From Chrysomallon squamiferum (lineage: Eukaryota > Mollusca > Gastropoda > Neomphalida > Peltospiridae): a stretch of DNA of 64,000 bases. Location of the stretch: contig CM022679.1 in NCBI GenBank assembly GCA_012295275.1, positions 124,001 through 188,000 on the forward strand. Direction: 5' to 3'. This document shows, piece after piece, positions 49,498 to 61,100 of this stretch. Positions within the stretch are counted from its first letter, which is position 1. Every line of letters starts with the position of its first letter. The notes beneath the pieces are model-generated. The model worked only from the letters and a program-made list of their open reading frames with translations, had not been told where the DNA came from and made no database searches. A program made the translations under genes and the position numbers.

Positions 49498-52400
49498 AGC
49501 ATGTAGCTTATTTCTTTATAATTTATACATCTAACATTTAAAGAGAAAAAGACTTACTTGGCTTCTATGTATGTTGGCTGATCTGATGATGCTAGAGGAG
49601 AATTACTGGGTAGGTTGATGAAGATAAGGAAGAATGAGACAACATGAACGATGTAACCAAACATGACAATTGGATCACGTCCATGTTTGTTTGTTCTTTT
49701 ACCAAACAAACCAAACAACGAACCACCTGAAACACACAAGTACACAGAACACAAAATAAAATATAGTGTATAGTTCTTGGGTGTCACTTTACATAAATTT
49801 TAATGTGGTGAGATCAAGTAAAACTAGTCAGCACTTACCGAGTATTTCACCAACTCCAATGGCTATGCCAGCCAGGCCCAGCAGTCCCTTTCTTTCTGTA
49901 CTGAACACTTCTGTGTTTGAAATACACGTACCATAAACACCACTGAAAAATGTCAGCTCCAGTCCTGTATAACAAAAAAAAAAAAAAAAAAAATTAGCAA
50001 TAAGAACAAAAATAGTAACAATAAGAACAAAAATAGTAATAGTAACAACAAATTCAATTAATTTAATAAAATTCATAATAATAATATTTAATAATAGCCA
50101 CTGAATTATAACTTGCTGAAATGAAAACAATTCATAAAACAATACATCTGTAATAATAAATAGAGGTAATCTTACCTGTGTATGCAAATGTAATACTTAA
50201 ACAAAGAATTTCCCGTGTTCTCATCAGGTGAAATGAACGTTCTAAATAAATAAACAAAAATTATATCATAATTTATATGATTTCTTTAAAATAGTTTAAC
50301 ATTAAATAAATAAATAAGTAAACTTATTTTTATGAAGAGCCATGACTTTTAACACAGAACTGTTATGATAATTAGTTTCAGGTTAGATATTACAACACTG
50401 TTAACATTTATAATAAATACATTTGTAACATGTGTAACATAATTATTAACATAAATAAGTAAATAAAATAAATATTATTATTATTAAAAGTTACTGTTAA
50501 ATTATTCAGTTTAATAGAAATAAATATTTTAGTTTCACATTTGGCTCACTAGTTCTTCAAGCAGATATACGAGTTTTATCCCAGTCATTGAAAGCTGTTG
50601 AAATGTTGTTACAAGTGAAATAGTATTAAATACTTACTAAGGGCTTGTAATGGGGAGGAGGCTGGAATTACGTGAGAACCACTGAAAACAAAAACTGATT
50701 TCAATTCACAACAACAACAACATTTACTCCTACTGCTGCTGCTGTTATTACTAATACAATTACAACAACAACTGCTATTATTACTACAACTAATACTTAC
50801 ATTATTATTATTATTTAAAAAGTGATAATGAACATAATAAAAATAATAATTACATGTAGCAATTATACTGGAACTAGAAACAAAAAAATGTAAAAACAGT
50901 TACAACTTAACATGAAAAATTTAAAAAGGTATGTCTGTAAAACAACATTTAATAAAATGATCACAGCTTGATGCGTTAGACTGTGTTTTAGTAAATAAAT
51001 GTAATAAAATGATCACAGCTTGTAGTGGTAAGTGTTAGACTGTGTTTTAGTAAATAAATTTAATGGAGAAGCCTGGAAATGATGCTGTTTTGTTCATACT
51101 GGTAAAACTGAAAAGTGTTGTTAACAAAAGTAATCATTTGTAAACTGTTTACCTGCCAACAACGTTGATGAGGTTCTCACTGTCAGAATTTCTTCTCTTT
51201 CTCAGAAATAACAGACACAAAATTCCCAATCCAGCTGCAACACTGAGCCCAATATACAGCTCAGTTCTTTCCTTTGGTTTGATGTTTCCATTATCCTTGA
51301 ACACATAGTAACTGTACAAGTTACCGAACAGTAAACTGAAATGTACAAAACATCAGTATAACTGTACAAGTTACCGAACAGTAAACTGAAATGTACAAAA
51401 CATCAGTATAACTGTACAAGTTACCGAACAGTAAACTGAAATGTACAAAACATCAGTATAACTGTACAAGTTACCAAACAGTAAACTGAAATGTACAAAA
51501 CATCAATGTAACTGTACAAGTTATCAAACAGTAAACTGAAATGTACAAAACATCAATGTAACTGTCCAAGTTATCAAACAGTAAACTGAAATGTACAAAA
51601 CATCAAAGTAATTGTGCAAGTTACCAAACAGTAAACTGAAATGTACAAAACATCAAACACACAAATTAAAACATCAAATACATATATTAAAAAGCTTAAC
51701 AAAATGAAAAACAAAAACATTTAAATAAATAACACACTATATACATGATTATTTTCCTGATGATTCTATTTAATTATTATTTTTATCTCAATATTAGCAT
51801 TCACATTTTCATTATTTATTTTTATCATGTACCAGAAAATTTACATTGTAACAATTATGTCACAGAGTAAATGATTTCTAAGATGATGATAAATTACAAT
51901 AATTATACATAGTTGTTATTTAAATTTGGGTAAGCTAAGGTAACACTTGCCTGCACTGTAACAGAGCCCAGAAAATTCCACTGTTTCTGGAGATAGTTTC
52001 TGTGTCTGAATTCACAGTCAGCGCTGTCCCTTGTGCTGTCCACAGAACTAGAAACAAAAATGATAATAAATAACATACATACATATATATATCTTACAAA
52101 CAACATTAATAGTTCAGAAGAAATCACTCTGTATTCAATACTTCATATCCAACATTCAACTATCAAACACTTTGTAAACACACTATTCATATATCACATC
52201 CTACAAACACGCTATTCATATATCACATCCTACAAACACGCTATTCATATATCACATCCAACAAATCTACTATTCATATATCACATCCTACACACTATTC
52301 ATATATCACATCCTACAAATCTACTTATTCATATATCACATCCTACAAATCTACTATTCATATATCACATCATACTAACACCTTATTCATATATCACATC

Positions 52401-54214
52401 CTACAAACCTACTATTCATATATCACATCCTACAAACCTACTATTCATATATCACATCCTACAAATCTACTATTCATATATCACATCATACTAACACCTT
52501 ATTCATATATCACATCCTACAAACCTACTATTCATATATCACATCCTACAAACCTACTATTCATATATCACATCCTACAAATCTACTATTCATATATCAC
52601 ATCCTACAAACCTACTATTCGTATATCACATCCTACAAATCTACTATTCGTATATCACATCCTACAAACACACTATTCATATATCACATCCTACAAACCT
52701 ACTATTCATATATCACATCCTACAAACACACTATTCATATATCACATCCTACAAATCAACTATTCATATATCACATCCTACAAACCTACTATTCATATAT
52801 CACATCCTACAAATCAACTATTCATATATCACATCCTACAAACCTACTATTCATATATCACATCCTACAAACACACTATTCATATATCACATCCTACAAA
52901 TCTACTATTCATATATCACATCCTACAAACACACTATTCATATATCACATCCTACAAATCTACTATTCATATATCACATCCTACAAACCTACTATTCATA
53001 TATCACATCCTACACACTATTCATATATCACATCCTACAAATCAACTATTCATATATCACATCCTACAAACCTACTATTCATATATCACATCCTACAAAT
53101 CAACTATTCATATATCACATCCTACAAACCTACTATTCATATATCACATCCTACAAATCAACTATTCATATATCACATCCTACAAACCTACTATTCATAT
53201 ATCACATCCTACACACTATTCATATATCACATCCTACAAATCTACTATTCATATATCACATCCTACAAATACACTATTCATATATCATATCCTACAAACC
53301 TACAATTAATATATCACATTCTACAAACCCAATATTCATATATCACATCCTACAAATCCACCATTCATGTATCACATTCTGTTAACACACTATTCATATC
53401 TAAAATACATTTTCCAAACCAATTAGATACTGTCACAATAAACACACACAACATTCTATAACAAACAAAATTGTCGAACACACACACACACACACACACA
53501 TACATACACACACACACAAAGTATATATGTATATTTTTTTGTTACAAATTACCCCATCTATAAACAGGAATTATTATTATTATTATTCACTGTGTAGAAT
53601 ATTCCTAACTTCATATTGTTTACATAACTGTGATTAATTCAGTATCAAACACTGAGTAATTTAGACAAACTGTTTGTTTGATATAAACTTTATTACAGGT
53701 AAGACAGCACCTACCAGAAAGTTTAACAACTTACTTGCTGCTCCGAACCCAACAAGAACTGAACCAAGATACAAAGCCCATTCCATGGGATATAGGAACG
53801 ACAGAATAAACAGGCTGTGAAATAAACATTTAAACATGTCACTCAGTATTTTTTTAATTAACACATTTTATTTTAAATCAATTATTATGAATATCATTCA
53901 TATTCAGCAAGTTGTTATATATTACTATACAATTTTATTTCTGAATATCAAAACACAATAGTTTTAAAACAGTATTTTAAATAATTCATTTGGACCACAT
54001 TTAATAGCTTTTCATAACATAAGTGAATTTTGTAAATATCTGTGGATACATTTTAGGATATTTTCAAAGCTGTATGAACTTACAAGTACATCAGTGCTCC
54101 AACAATCATGGACGACTTTGGGCCAGCAAAAGATACAAACGATGGAGCCAGCCAGTTGCAAACAGAGAACCCCACATAAATAATACCTAGACTAGAATAC
54201 ACAACAGAATTACC

Positions 54215-54267
<53 letters not shown>

Positions 54268-55205
54268 ATAAAAGTATGAAAATAAGAATGAGTATTTGTT
54301 CATAAATACCTCAATACATTTTAGAAGTAAAGTATGATTAAATGTTAGTGAAACAGAATGACAGTATCATATGGTTTTTGGATAAGCAAGTTAAAACTGA
54401 ACAGTCTGTTGCAGTATAATATCAGTTACCTTGATGGATTCTTTATACACTTCTTGGCACAGATCAAAAACACAAGGCACAAATTTCATAACTAACATCC
54501 TGACAGGTATATTGAAAAAGTTTCATTTATATTCTAACCACCTTTACACTACTGATGTAAATATCTCCTTTAAAGTGATATGACATGTTTTTTGTTTGAG
54601 AAACTTTAATTAGAAAATGTTATGTATGTATGCATGTGTATATATATACATATATACATATAGATATATATAATATATACACACATATATACACACACAC
54701 TTATATATAAAGGTATGTGTGTATGTATATATCTATATATATATATACACATACATACACACACATATATATACTTATATATAAAGGTATGTGTGTATGT
54801 ATATATCTATATATATCTATATATGTATCTTATCTATCTATATCTCTATATATCTATATATCTATATATAGATATATACATGTATAAATTACCTGGTATA
54901 GCCATCACCTTTAAATTTCAAATTTGTATCATTTCTTGCACTGTCAAGTACTGTTTTCTAAAATAATAAAAATAAATCATTTTTAAAAAAATTAAAATAT
55001 ATTTTTTCTCAGATTCTGTATCAGTCTATAGTCATGATTAGATTTATACTATCGATAGGAAAATACATTTCGACTGATAATCTGTTATAAGACGAAACAT
55101 TACCTCAACCATAGAACATGTTTGAAAAGCTGTAAATATTAGCATAAACGAAACACCTAAGACAATAATATTGCAAAGTCGAACGTCACAGCCACAACAC
55201 CCCAT
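48428..55205 (-). CDS. MFSD11: UNC93-like protein MFSD11, 13 exons
   Basis: Multi-pass membrane protein of the UNC93/major-facilitator-like family; function poorly known in any animal. Exons, 5' to 3': 55104-55205, 54893-54957, 54084-54191, 53735-53814, 51951-52047, 51153-51335, 50638-50681, 50176-50241, 49839-49964, 49558-49726, 49156-49219, 48835-48906, 48428-48589. Phases agree and sum to 1338 nt (445 aa; human about 449). Landmarks: NIIVLGVSFMLIFTAFQTCS, LWTAQGTALTVNS, RNSGIFWALLQ, LFGNLYSYY, ITFAYTGLELTFFSGVYGTC, GIAIGVGEILGGSLFGL, LGLGDSCFNTQ, PAFALFKFVQS and a C terminus ending GYQSIL. Helix-forming hydrophobic stretches are spread along the length, consistent with about 12 helices. 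The start was chosen at 55205 because the open frame upstream runs into the SRSF2 promoter and has no family match. The exon 5 donor is GC rather than GT. Introns 4 and 6 hold tandem arrays. Confidence 0.96.
49437..49496. repeat. TG then AG microsatellite
   Basis: About 20 TG dinucleotides followed by a short AG run, in MFSD11 intron 10. Confidence 0.95.
51303..51655 (-). repeat. Acceptor-site minisatellite at MFSD11 exon 6
   Basis: Seven copies of a 50-bp unit. Read on the minus strand, each carries ATTTCAG, an acceptor, then the exon 6 start encoding LLFGNLY. The lowest-coordinate copy (about 51303-51352) is the real exon start; six decoys precede it in the transcript. As 50 is not a multiple of three, each decoy would shift the frame. 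Confidence 0.94.
52150..53395. repeat. 1.25-kb array of 29-bp units in MFSD11 intron 4
   Basis: About forty copies of CTATTCATATATCACATCCT plus ACAAAYC, with variants (CCTACTA, TCAACTA, ACACACTA) in recurring order. It fills most of the intron between exons 4 and 5. An open frame of Tyr/His/Ile repeats across it is an artefact. Confidence 0.95.
54221..54266. repeat. GA microsatellite beside MFSD11 exon 3
   Basis: About 23 GA dinucleotides, read as CT on the transcribed strand, 30 nt upstream of the exon 3 acceptor, where they could act as an extended pyrimidine tract. Confidence 0.93.
54620..54885. repeat. TA/TATC/ACAC low-complexity tract
   Basis: Mixed TATATC, TATACA and ACACAC repeats in MFSD11 intron 2, with a duplicated block GTATGTGTGTATGTATATAT (54715 and 54787). 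Confidence 0.9.
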
Positions 55206-55348
55206 TTTGGACACTTTTATCACATGATTTACCGAACTTGTACGAATATCTCCGATGATGAAATTGAGGTCGAGGAAATCACGTGGTAAAGAAAACGCCA
55301 TATTGGAATACAAATTTGCATTAGTCAGGAACACGTAAAAACGCAAAC
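55206..55348. promoter_or_regulatory. Bidirectional MFSD11/SRSF2 promoter
   Basis: 143 bp separate two divergent start codons. A CACGTG E-box (55280-55285) and a YY1-like GCCATATT (55297-55304) are present; no TATA box is obvious. The arrangement implies a shared promoter; SRSF2 and MFSD11 are also divergent neighbours in vertebrates. Confidence 0.8.
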
Positions 55349-56594
55349 ATGAGTTATGGACGAAGTCCACCCGAGGTTGATGGAATGTATTCATTAAAAG
55401 TAGATAATTTAACATACAGAACAACTATTGAAGACCTGAAAAGATCATTTGAAAAGTATGGTGACGTTGGAGATGTGTACATTCCCAGAGATCGTTTTAC
55501 CCGCGAAAGCAGAGGATTTGCCTTTGTGCGTTACTACGATAAGCGTGACGCCGAGGATGCCATCGACTGTATGGACGGTGCTGTCATGGATGGAAGAGAA
55601 ATAAGAGTGCAAATGGCTCGTTATGGACGACCAACTGAACCAGCAAGAAGAGGTCCACCACCTAGAAGATCAAGTTATTATGGTGGTTATCGAAGTCGCA
55701 GGTAAAGGGTTATTTTATTTTTTCTTATTTAAATAATTGATGTCTTCTTTAAGTTTACTAACATTTATAATTTTTGTTGTTATCTACACTCTTAATTTCA
55801 TTGGAACTTTTGCTTTGGTAATTGTTAGAAAAATTCCACAGCTCTGAGATGAAGACAAACAGCAGCTGGCACAGCTAAGTAAATTATATTAATAATACTT
55901 ACACTAGTAAGTAACAGTATATGATTATATCATATATGGATGTAACAGGCCCCTATTGGTAGTGAACATCTGAAAGTCATAAACATTTCCTGTCGATTCA
56001 GAAATTGTCAGTAGTAATGTTTATTCTCATTACATCAGAGGGCGCTAATTATCACTTGTTATGACAGAATTAGAATTGTCATATTTGTTTTATAATAATT
56101 AAAATTGTCATTGTTTTCAAGTCCAGCATATTTTTGTCGCAATCATTCCATTAATTCTGGAATATGGGATAATGGATGTCGTATAGTCATAGATTTTTGT
56201 TTTCGTCCTTTTCGTTTAACTATCAACCATATAGGTGAATTCGGTATTATTTCAATTAAAAGGAATGTCATGTTTTACTTTTGAATTGAAAACAATATTA
56301 TTTTCTTCTTTTATAAACTTAGCATTGTGCAGTAAAAATTGATATTAGAAATAACATTAAACAGTTATTATTGATGCTTGGAGATTAATACTAGTAATAA
56401 ATTCGGCATATAACACTAATTATATTTATAGGTCACGCTCGCGGTCATGGTCAAGAAGACGAAGATCTTACAGTCGGTCACGAAGTAGATCGGACAGTCG
56501 ATCGAGGAGGCGACGTTATTCAGACAGTCGGTCAAGATCTGCATCAGTGGATCGCCGTTCACGGAGCAGATCTCCATCCCCCAAACAAGACTGA
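55349..56594 (+). CDS. SRSF2: Serine/arginine-rich splicing factor 2
   Basis: Nuclear SR protein that binds exonic enhancers and promotes exon definition. Two exons, 55349-55701 and 56432-56594, give 171 aa. The RRM spans about residues 14-92, with RNP2 YSLKVDNL (14-21) and RNP1 RGFAFVRY (55-62), and the SRSF2-type opening [21 protein letters not shown] Gly/Pro/Arg hinge ([14 protein letters not shown]) leads into an RS domain (about 118-171) dense in RS and SR pairs. The RS domain is shorter than in the 221-aa human protein. The single coding intron falls at the start of the RS domain, close to where vertebrate SRSF2 has it. The 730-bp intron could hold a regulatory exon, but none is recognisable. 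It shares a promoter with MFSD11. Confidence 0.97.
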
Positions 56595-58124
56595 ATTGTT
56601 TGAATTGAACTAAGTTGTAGGCAATGGTTTTGCCTCTTACAAAATGCACCAAAAGACACTTGAGCAGTTTAAAAGGTTAATTTCTACTAGACTTATTAGG
56701 TTTCATAATGGTAACCAGTTAAACACCTGATAAAATATTCATAATACTGTTTCAAGACACTAAAATAGTTTTGATTGAAAAATATTGCCCATATATCCTT
56801 TCAGAAAATCAATTTAAAAAAAATGTTTTGGTAGTTATTAATTTACACAAAACTGATCTAACATTGAATGTTGCTTGTATTGTGATTTTAAAAATTATAC
56901 AACTAATAAAGTCAGAATGCACTTGGGGAAGTGCACCTGGGTCTGTATTGTTTCCTCTGTGTACAAACAAAAGTAGTCTCTAGAATTTCAGCTGTTTCCA
57001 AATTGAGATGTGTTTGTAGGTTTGTTCAGTTTTTTTTAGAAATTGTTTATGTATTTGAAACAGATGTTACAGAAATATTAACTTGTATTTTTTCTCTTGT
57101 TTCCATGTCGCTGTGTAGGGGCTGTAATGTATCTACTGTGCAGTATGCCGTTATGTTAGCTGTGCATTGGTTGCTGTTGGTACGATGTTGCAGTCCGTTA
57201 TCTTAGCTGTCGGTCGGATGTTGCAGTGTGTTGCGAGGTTGCTGCATCCGTCACAGAGTCCAGTTTGCAGTAGAGCTGTATGCTGGTAGCTGAGATGCAG
57301 ATTGATGTTGTAAACATAAAAGCAAATATTACAAACCACTAGGTTTCAAAATTGGTAGAAGCTAAGTGTAAAATCTGCTGTGACATCTCGTCATGTATAT
57401 ATGGTACAGTCCATTATTAACGAGCAATATACATCAGAAATGTTTAAAGGAACATTACAGTTCAAAATTGGTCAGCAATGAAGAGTCACATGAGATATGA
57501 CAGTCGTTTTCAGTTTACATTTGAAAAAATATATATTAATTGTAAAATATTTCTTATTTCCTTGAAAAGAGCATCTCATTATTGTCCCCACCACTTATTT
57601 TACATTTCAGCTAACATTCCAAGAGGTATTTTTGCAAGAAATAAATTTATTTAAAAAAACAACAACAAACAAAACAAACAGAAACAAATCAGATTATTAT
57701 CTGTAGTGTTCAGATAAAATGATACTTATGAGGAAGTATGCTGTAAATTCGGTCCTTTTTTTTAAACTTTCTTTTTCACACAGTGGGATGAGTCTTTTTA
57801 TTATTATTAAAATAGTTTAAAAATGATCTAATAATAGTAACTTTTTAATAAAAACTGAAAATAATAATGGTAATTAGCATTTATTTTGGTGTTAGTGTAA
57901 GAAAATGTTTTTGTTCAACAGTAACTGCTGGAAAGCTCTGACAAACAAGGAATACATGGTTGAAATGTTAACCTGTTATTCTTCATAAAGGAATTATTAT
58001 TTTTTCAGCTTTAGAAATAAAGTTGTCAAATACACAACATTTTCATTTTGTTTATTCATATCTCCATTATCTGTACAGTTAAAATGTTCTTTTTTCAGAG
58101 TGTTTTATTAAAATTTATAAACAA
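56595..58124 (+). other. SRSF2 3' UTR and convergent gap to TEDC2
   Basis: 1.5 kb, with a less AT-rich stretch at about 57100-57300 built on GTTGCAGT/GTTGCTG motifs and AATAAA hexamers, the last at 58016-58021. No coding frame is supported. If that signal is used, SRSF2 ends about 100 bp from the TEDC2 stop. Confidence 0.55.
58104..58109 (-). terminator. TEDC2 poly(A) signal
   Basis: Minus-strand AATAAA 15 bases downstream of the TEDC2 stop codon, facing the SRSF2 3' end. This would give a very short 3' UTR. Confidence 0.5.
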
Positions 58125-61100
58125 TTATTCCAGAAGATGTCGGTTGTAACCTGCAGTTTTCAGCTCTTCATCCAGTGAGTCATCAACAAAGCACGGCTGA
58201 TGTTGGCCGTCTGATGTTAGCAGAGCATGAACTCCACGAAATACCTTGACAAAGCCTCTGTAAAGTACATAACATTATTAACACCTAAAGCAATCGATCA
58301 TTACTCTCACATTTACTAACTGCTCAGGAAAGATACGTTTTTAAATATGAAATGCTTTGTTCTTTGAAAATGTCGTTATTTTGTACAATACTGAGCATCC
58401 CTGTCCTGTAACAGAATAACAATAAATATAATAAATGAAATGATTAATTGCTTCCAAACTAAGTATCAATAATGCAAGATATTAAATTTAAAAAGTCCTA
58501 CATGAAATTTTTCATATGTGTATCATTCACACAAGCCACTGAAATCAGTAGAGTAAAATAAGGTAAGGTTTTAACTGCAGAAGTATCTGCAAACACAGAC
58601 ATGTACATACTTTGAAGTGGGATCCAAGGCCTGAAGCTGAGGTAACAAGTGTTTTTTAAAACATGTCACCAAGTACCTTTGTAGTTCAACATACTGTGTT
58701 TTAAATACAGTGTGATAAAACTGACAAAGATCTCTCTGTGACTGGTATGTCAGTGTGGTGGGCAAGGCAGGTGGTTCAAAACCTACAACATGACAGATAA
58801 GTTAATGCACTGGTAAAGTGAGAATAAATAAAATCATGTAAAGATTAACAGATAGGAGAAAATTCAAGAGATCTGTTGGGATTTCACATTTAAGTTTGTA
58901 CACCTAATGATTCACTCCTAAAATACTTCAAAAATCGGTTACAAAATCTGAGAACATGTTTGCTAAAATGTGTCAGTTATCTGAAAATGAATAATTCACA
59001 TGGGAAATATTTAGATATGAGCATACTGACAAGAAACACTTACCTTGAGTTGATGATTGAGCTGGAAGCCAGAAAAGTGTTGATGTCGGTGGACTGCGAC
59101 AAATGACTGGTATTTCTTTCTGTTTGTGCTTTCCCACATCCACTAATTTAAAAAAAAAAAAAATATGGTTTGATAATAATAAAAAATAAGCTTTATATTT
59201 ATTAGTCATACCCATTTCTTATGTTTCAACATCAACTGTACTACATATTCCTATTTACTAATACACTTGAGCTGATTCATGGTTAGAGTCCTGGCCTGTG
59301 ATGTGGAAGACCCAATCAACAGTTCTCAGATGTAACAAGTGCTGGCATGAATAAGATGTTTTGCTGTTAATAGAAATGTGCAAAATATCTACTTTTTTTT
59401 TATCAAATAATCCCATTAGTGTGGATACTGAGATCAAATTATTCTTGAGTAAACATGCAGATAAAGCCATTTAATATGTTGATTCACAGTTTATGTTAGA
59501 ATGATAATGTTTATAATTTCGCAATGTTGGTTTATGTAATAAAGGCTTGTGTAGCTGGGAGAGTGATTTATTAAAACTTGCTTGTTTTACTTTCTATCAG
59601 CTCAGAACAATTCTCCTCCAGCTCATCAAAAGTGGTTAGAATGAAATCAGTCATCATCTTGGCATGGAGCACTTCTTCAGGAGAAGACAACTCTTAAAAT
59701 GAAAAAGAATTAATATTTTTTTTCGTTTTACTAAAGTGTTTGTGTTTTTTTTTAATCTCAAAGATTTACATCTGAGTAGTTCAGATGACACAGATTATTA
59801 ACTTTTGCTGATACGTTAAAGATCATTGTATGTAACAACAGTGGAACACTAAAAACATCTTTCTGCTAAATGAAAAACTAAACTAAGGAATTTGTGACAA
59901 ATCAAAGTTTATTACTAAAATGATTTTCACTTACCAGTTATTGAAGACAGATTGAGATCATTTAGAAGTTGTATCAACTTCTTCAGAGACTGATGACACA
60001 AAATTAGTTTTCTTCCTTTTAACAGATTTGATGCTTGAAACTGAAATATAATAATCAGTTATCATTTAGTAATAACAATGTATCTATAGGTATTGAACAT
60101 TCAGCTGTTGAAGTAAGCACCAAGTAAGTGAATGTCTCAAATGTGCTGTCACATACTATTTATGATACAAACAACACAGCTGCACTAATAACACTGTAAC
60201 CAAATAACCAGGTAACTACTCAAATACAACTGTTGAAATTGAAAATACTAATTGTTGACTTATAAACCATGTAAATATTAAAACTAAATATTAAAACTGA
60301 AAATGTTAATTGTTGAATCATAAACCATTAAACTGTTGAAACTGAAAATGCTACAACTGTTGAATTATAAACCATGTAACTACTATTAAAATGGAAAATA
60401 TTACGACTGTTGAATAATAAATATTTCAAACTGAAACTGTTACAGTTGTTAAACTAAAAAATACATATACCTCCTTCTGCACTTTATCTAAAAATTCTGC
60501 ACACGGATTGTTATTTCCAACTTTCTTGGTAATCTTTTGTTTCTCATACTTTTGTCTCAGCTGATGATTTGTGCTGACTAACTTTCTTAAACAGCCAGGA
60601 ATGGAAAGTTTTGACCTATTAAAAATATTAATTATTTAGAAACAAGACATTATCAATTATTATTTGTTTTTTTATTAAAAATAAATGAAATACTAAATAT
60701 TAAATATCTAATGTGAATTGGCTTTTTTTAAATTTTCAAATAAAGGTTTGGTGATTATAAGTATTAAATACATGGTGACTTTGTTTTGCAGTGACAAAGT
60801 AAATAATAAGTGTGTCTGGTTAAATAAAAAGATAAAAGGTTTAGTGCATAAAATATGAAATAGTCAAATCTTTATGAACAGTGGTTTCAGAACAGAAACA
60901 TATTTATAATTAATATTTTATCTCCCATTTAACTATTATTATTCCTAGATATAAAAAAAGAAAAAACTTTAGAATGAAAAAAAAAAGGAATAGTGTTGTT
61001 TTGTCAAAACCTGTAAAATCTACTTACCCATCTTTCAATAAAGAAAATGTTTCTGTGTGTCTCATTTCTGATATTTCACTTGTTTTATCAAGTTTTGAAA

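Noticed and set aside
52033-52494. Open frame with Tyr-His-Ile repeats
   Set aside because: Runs through the 29-bp array in an MFSD11 intron; no coding signature.
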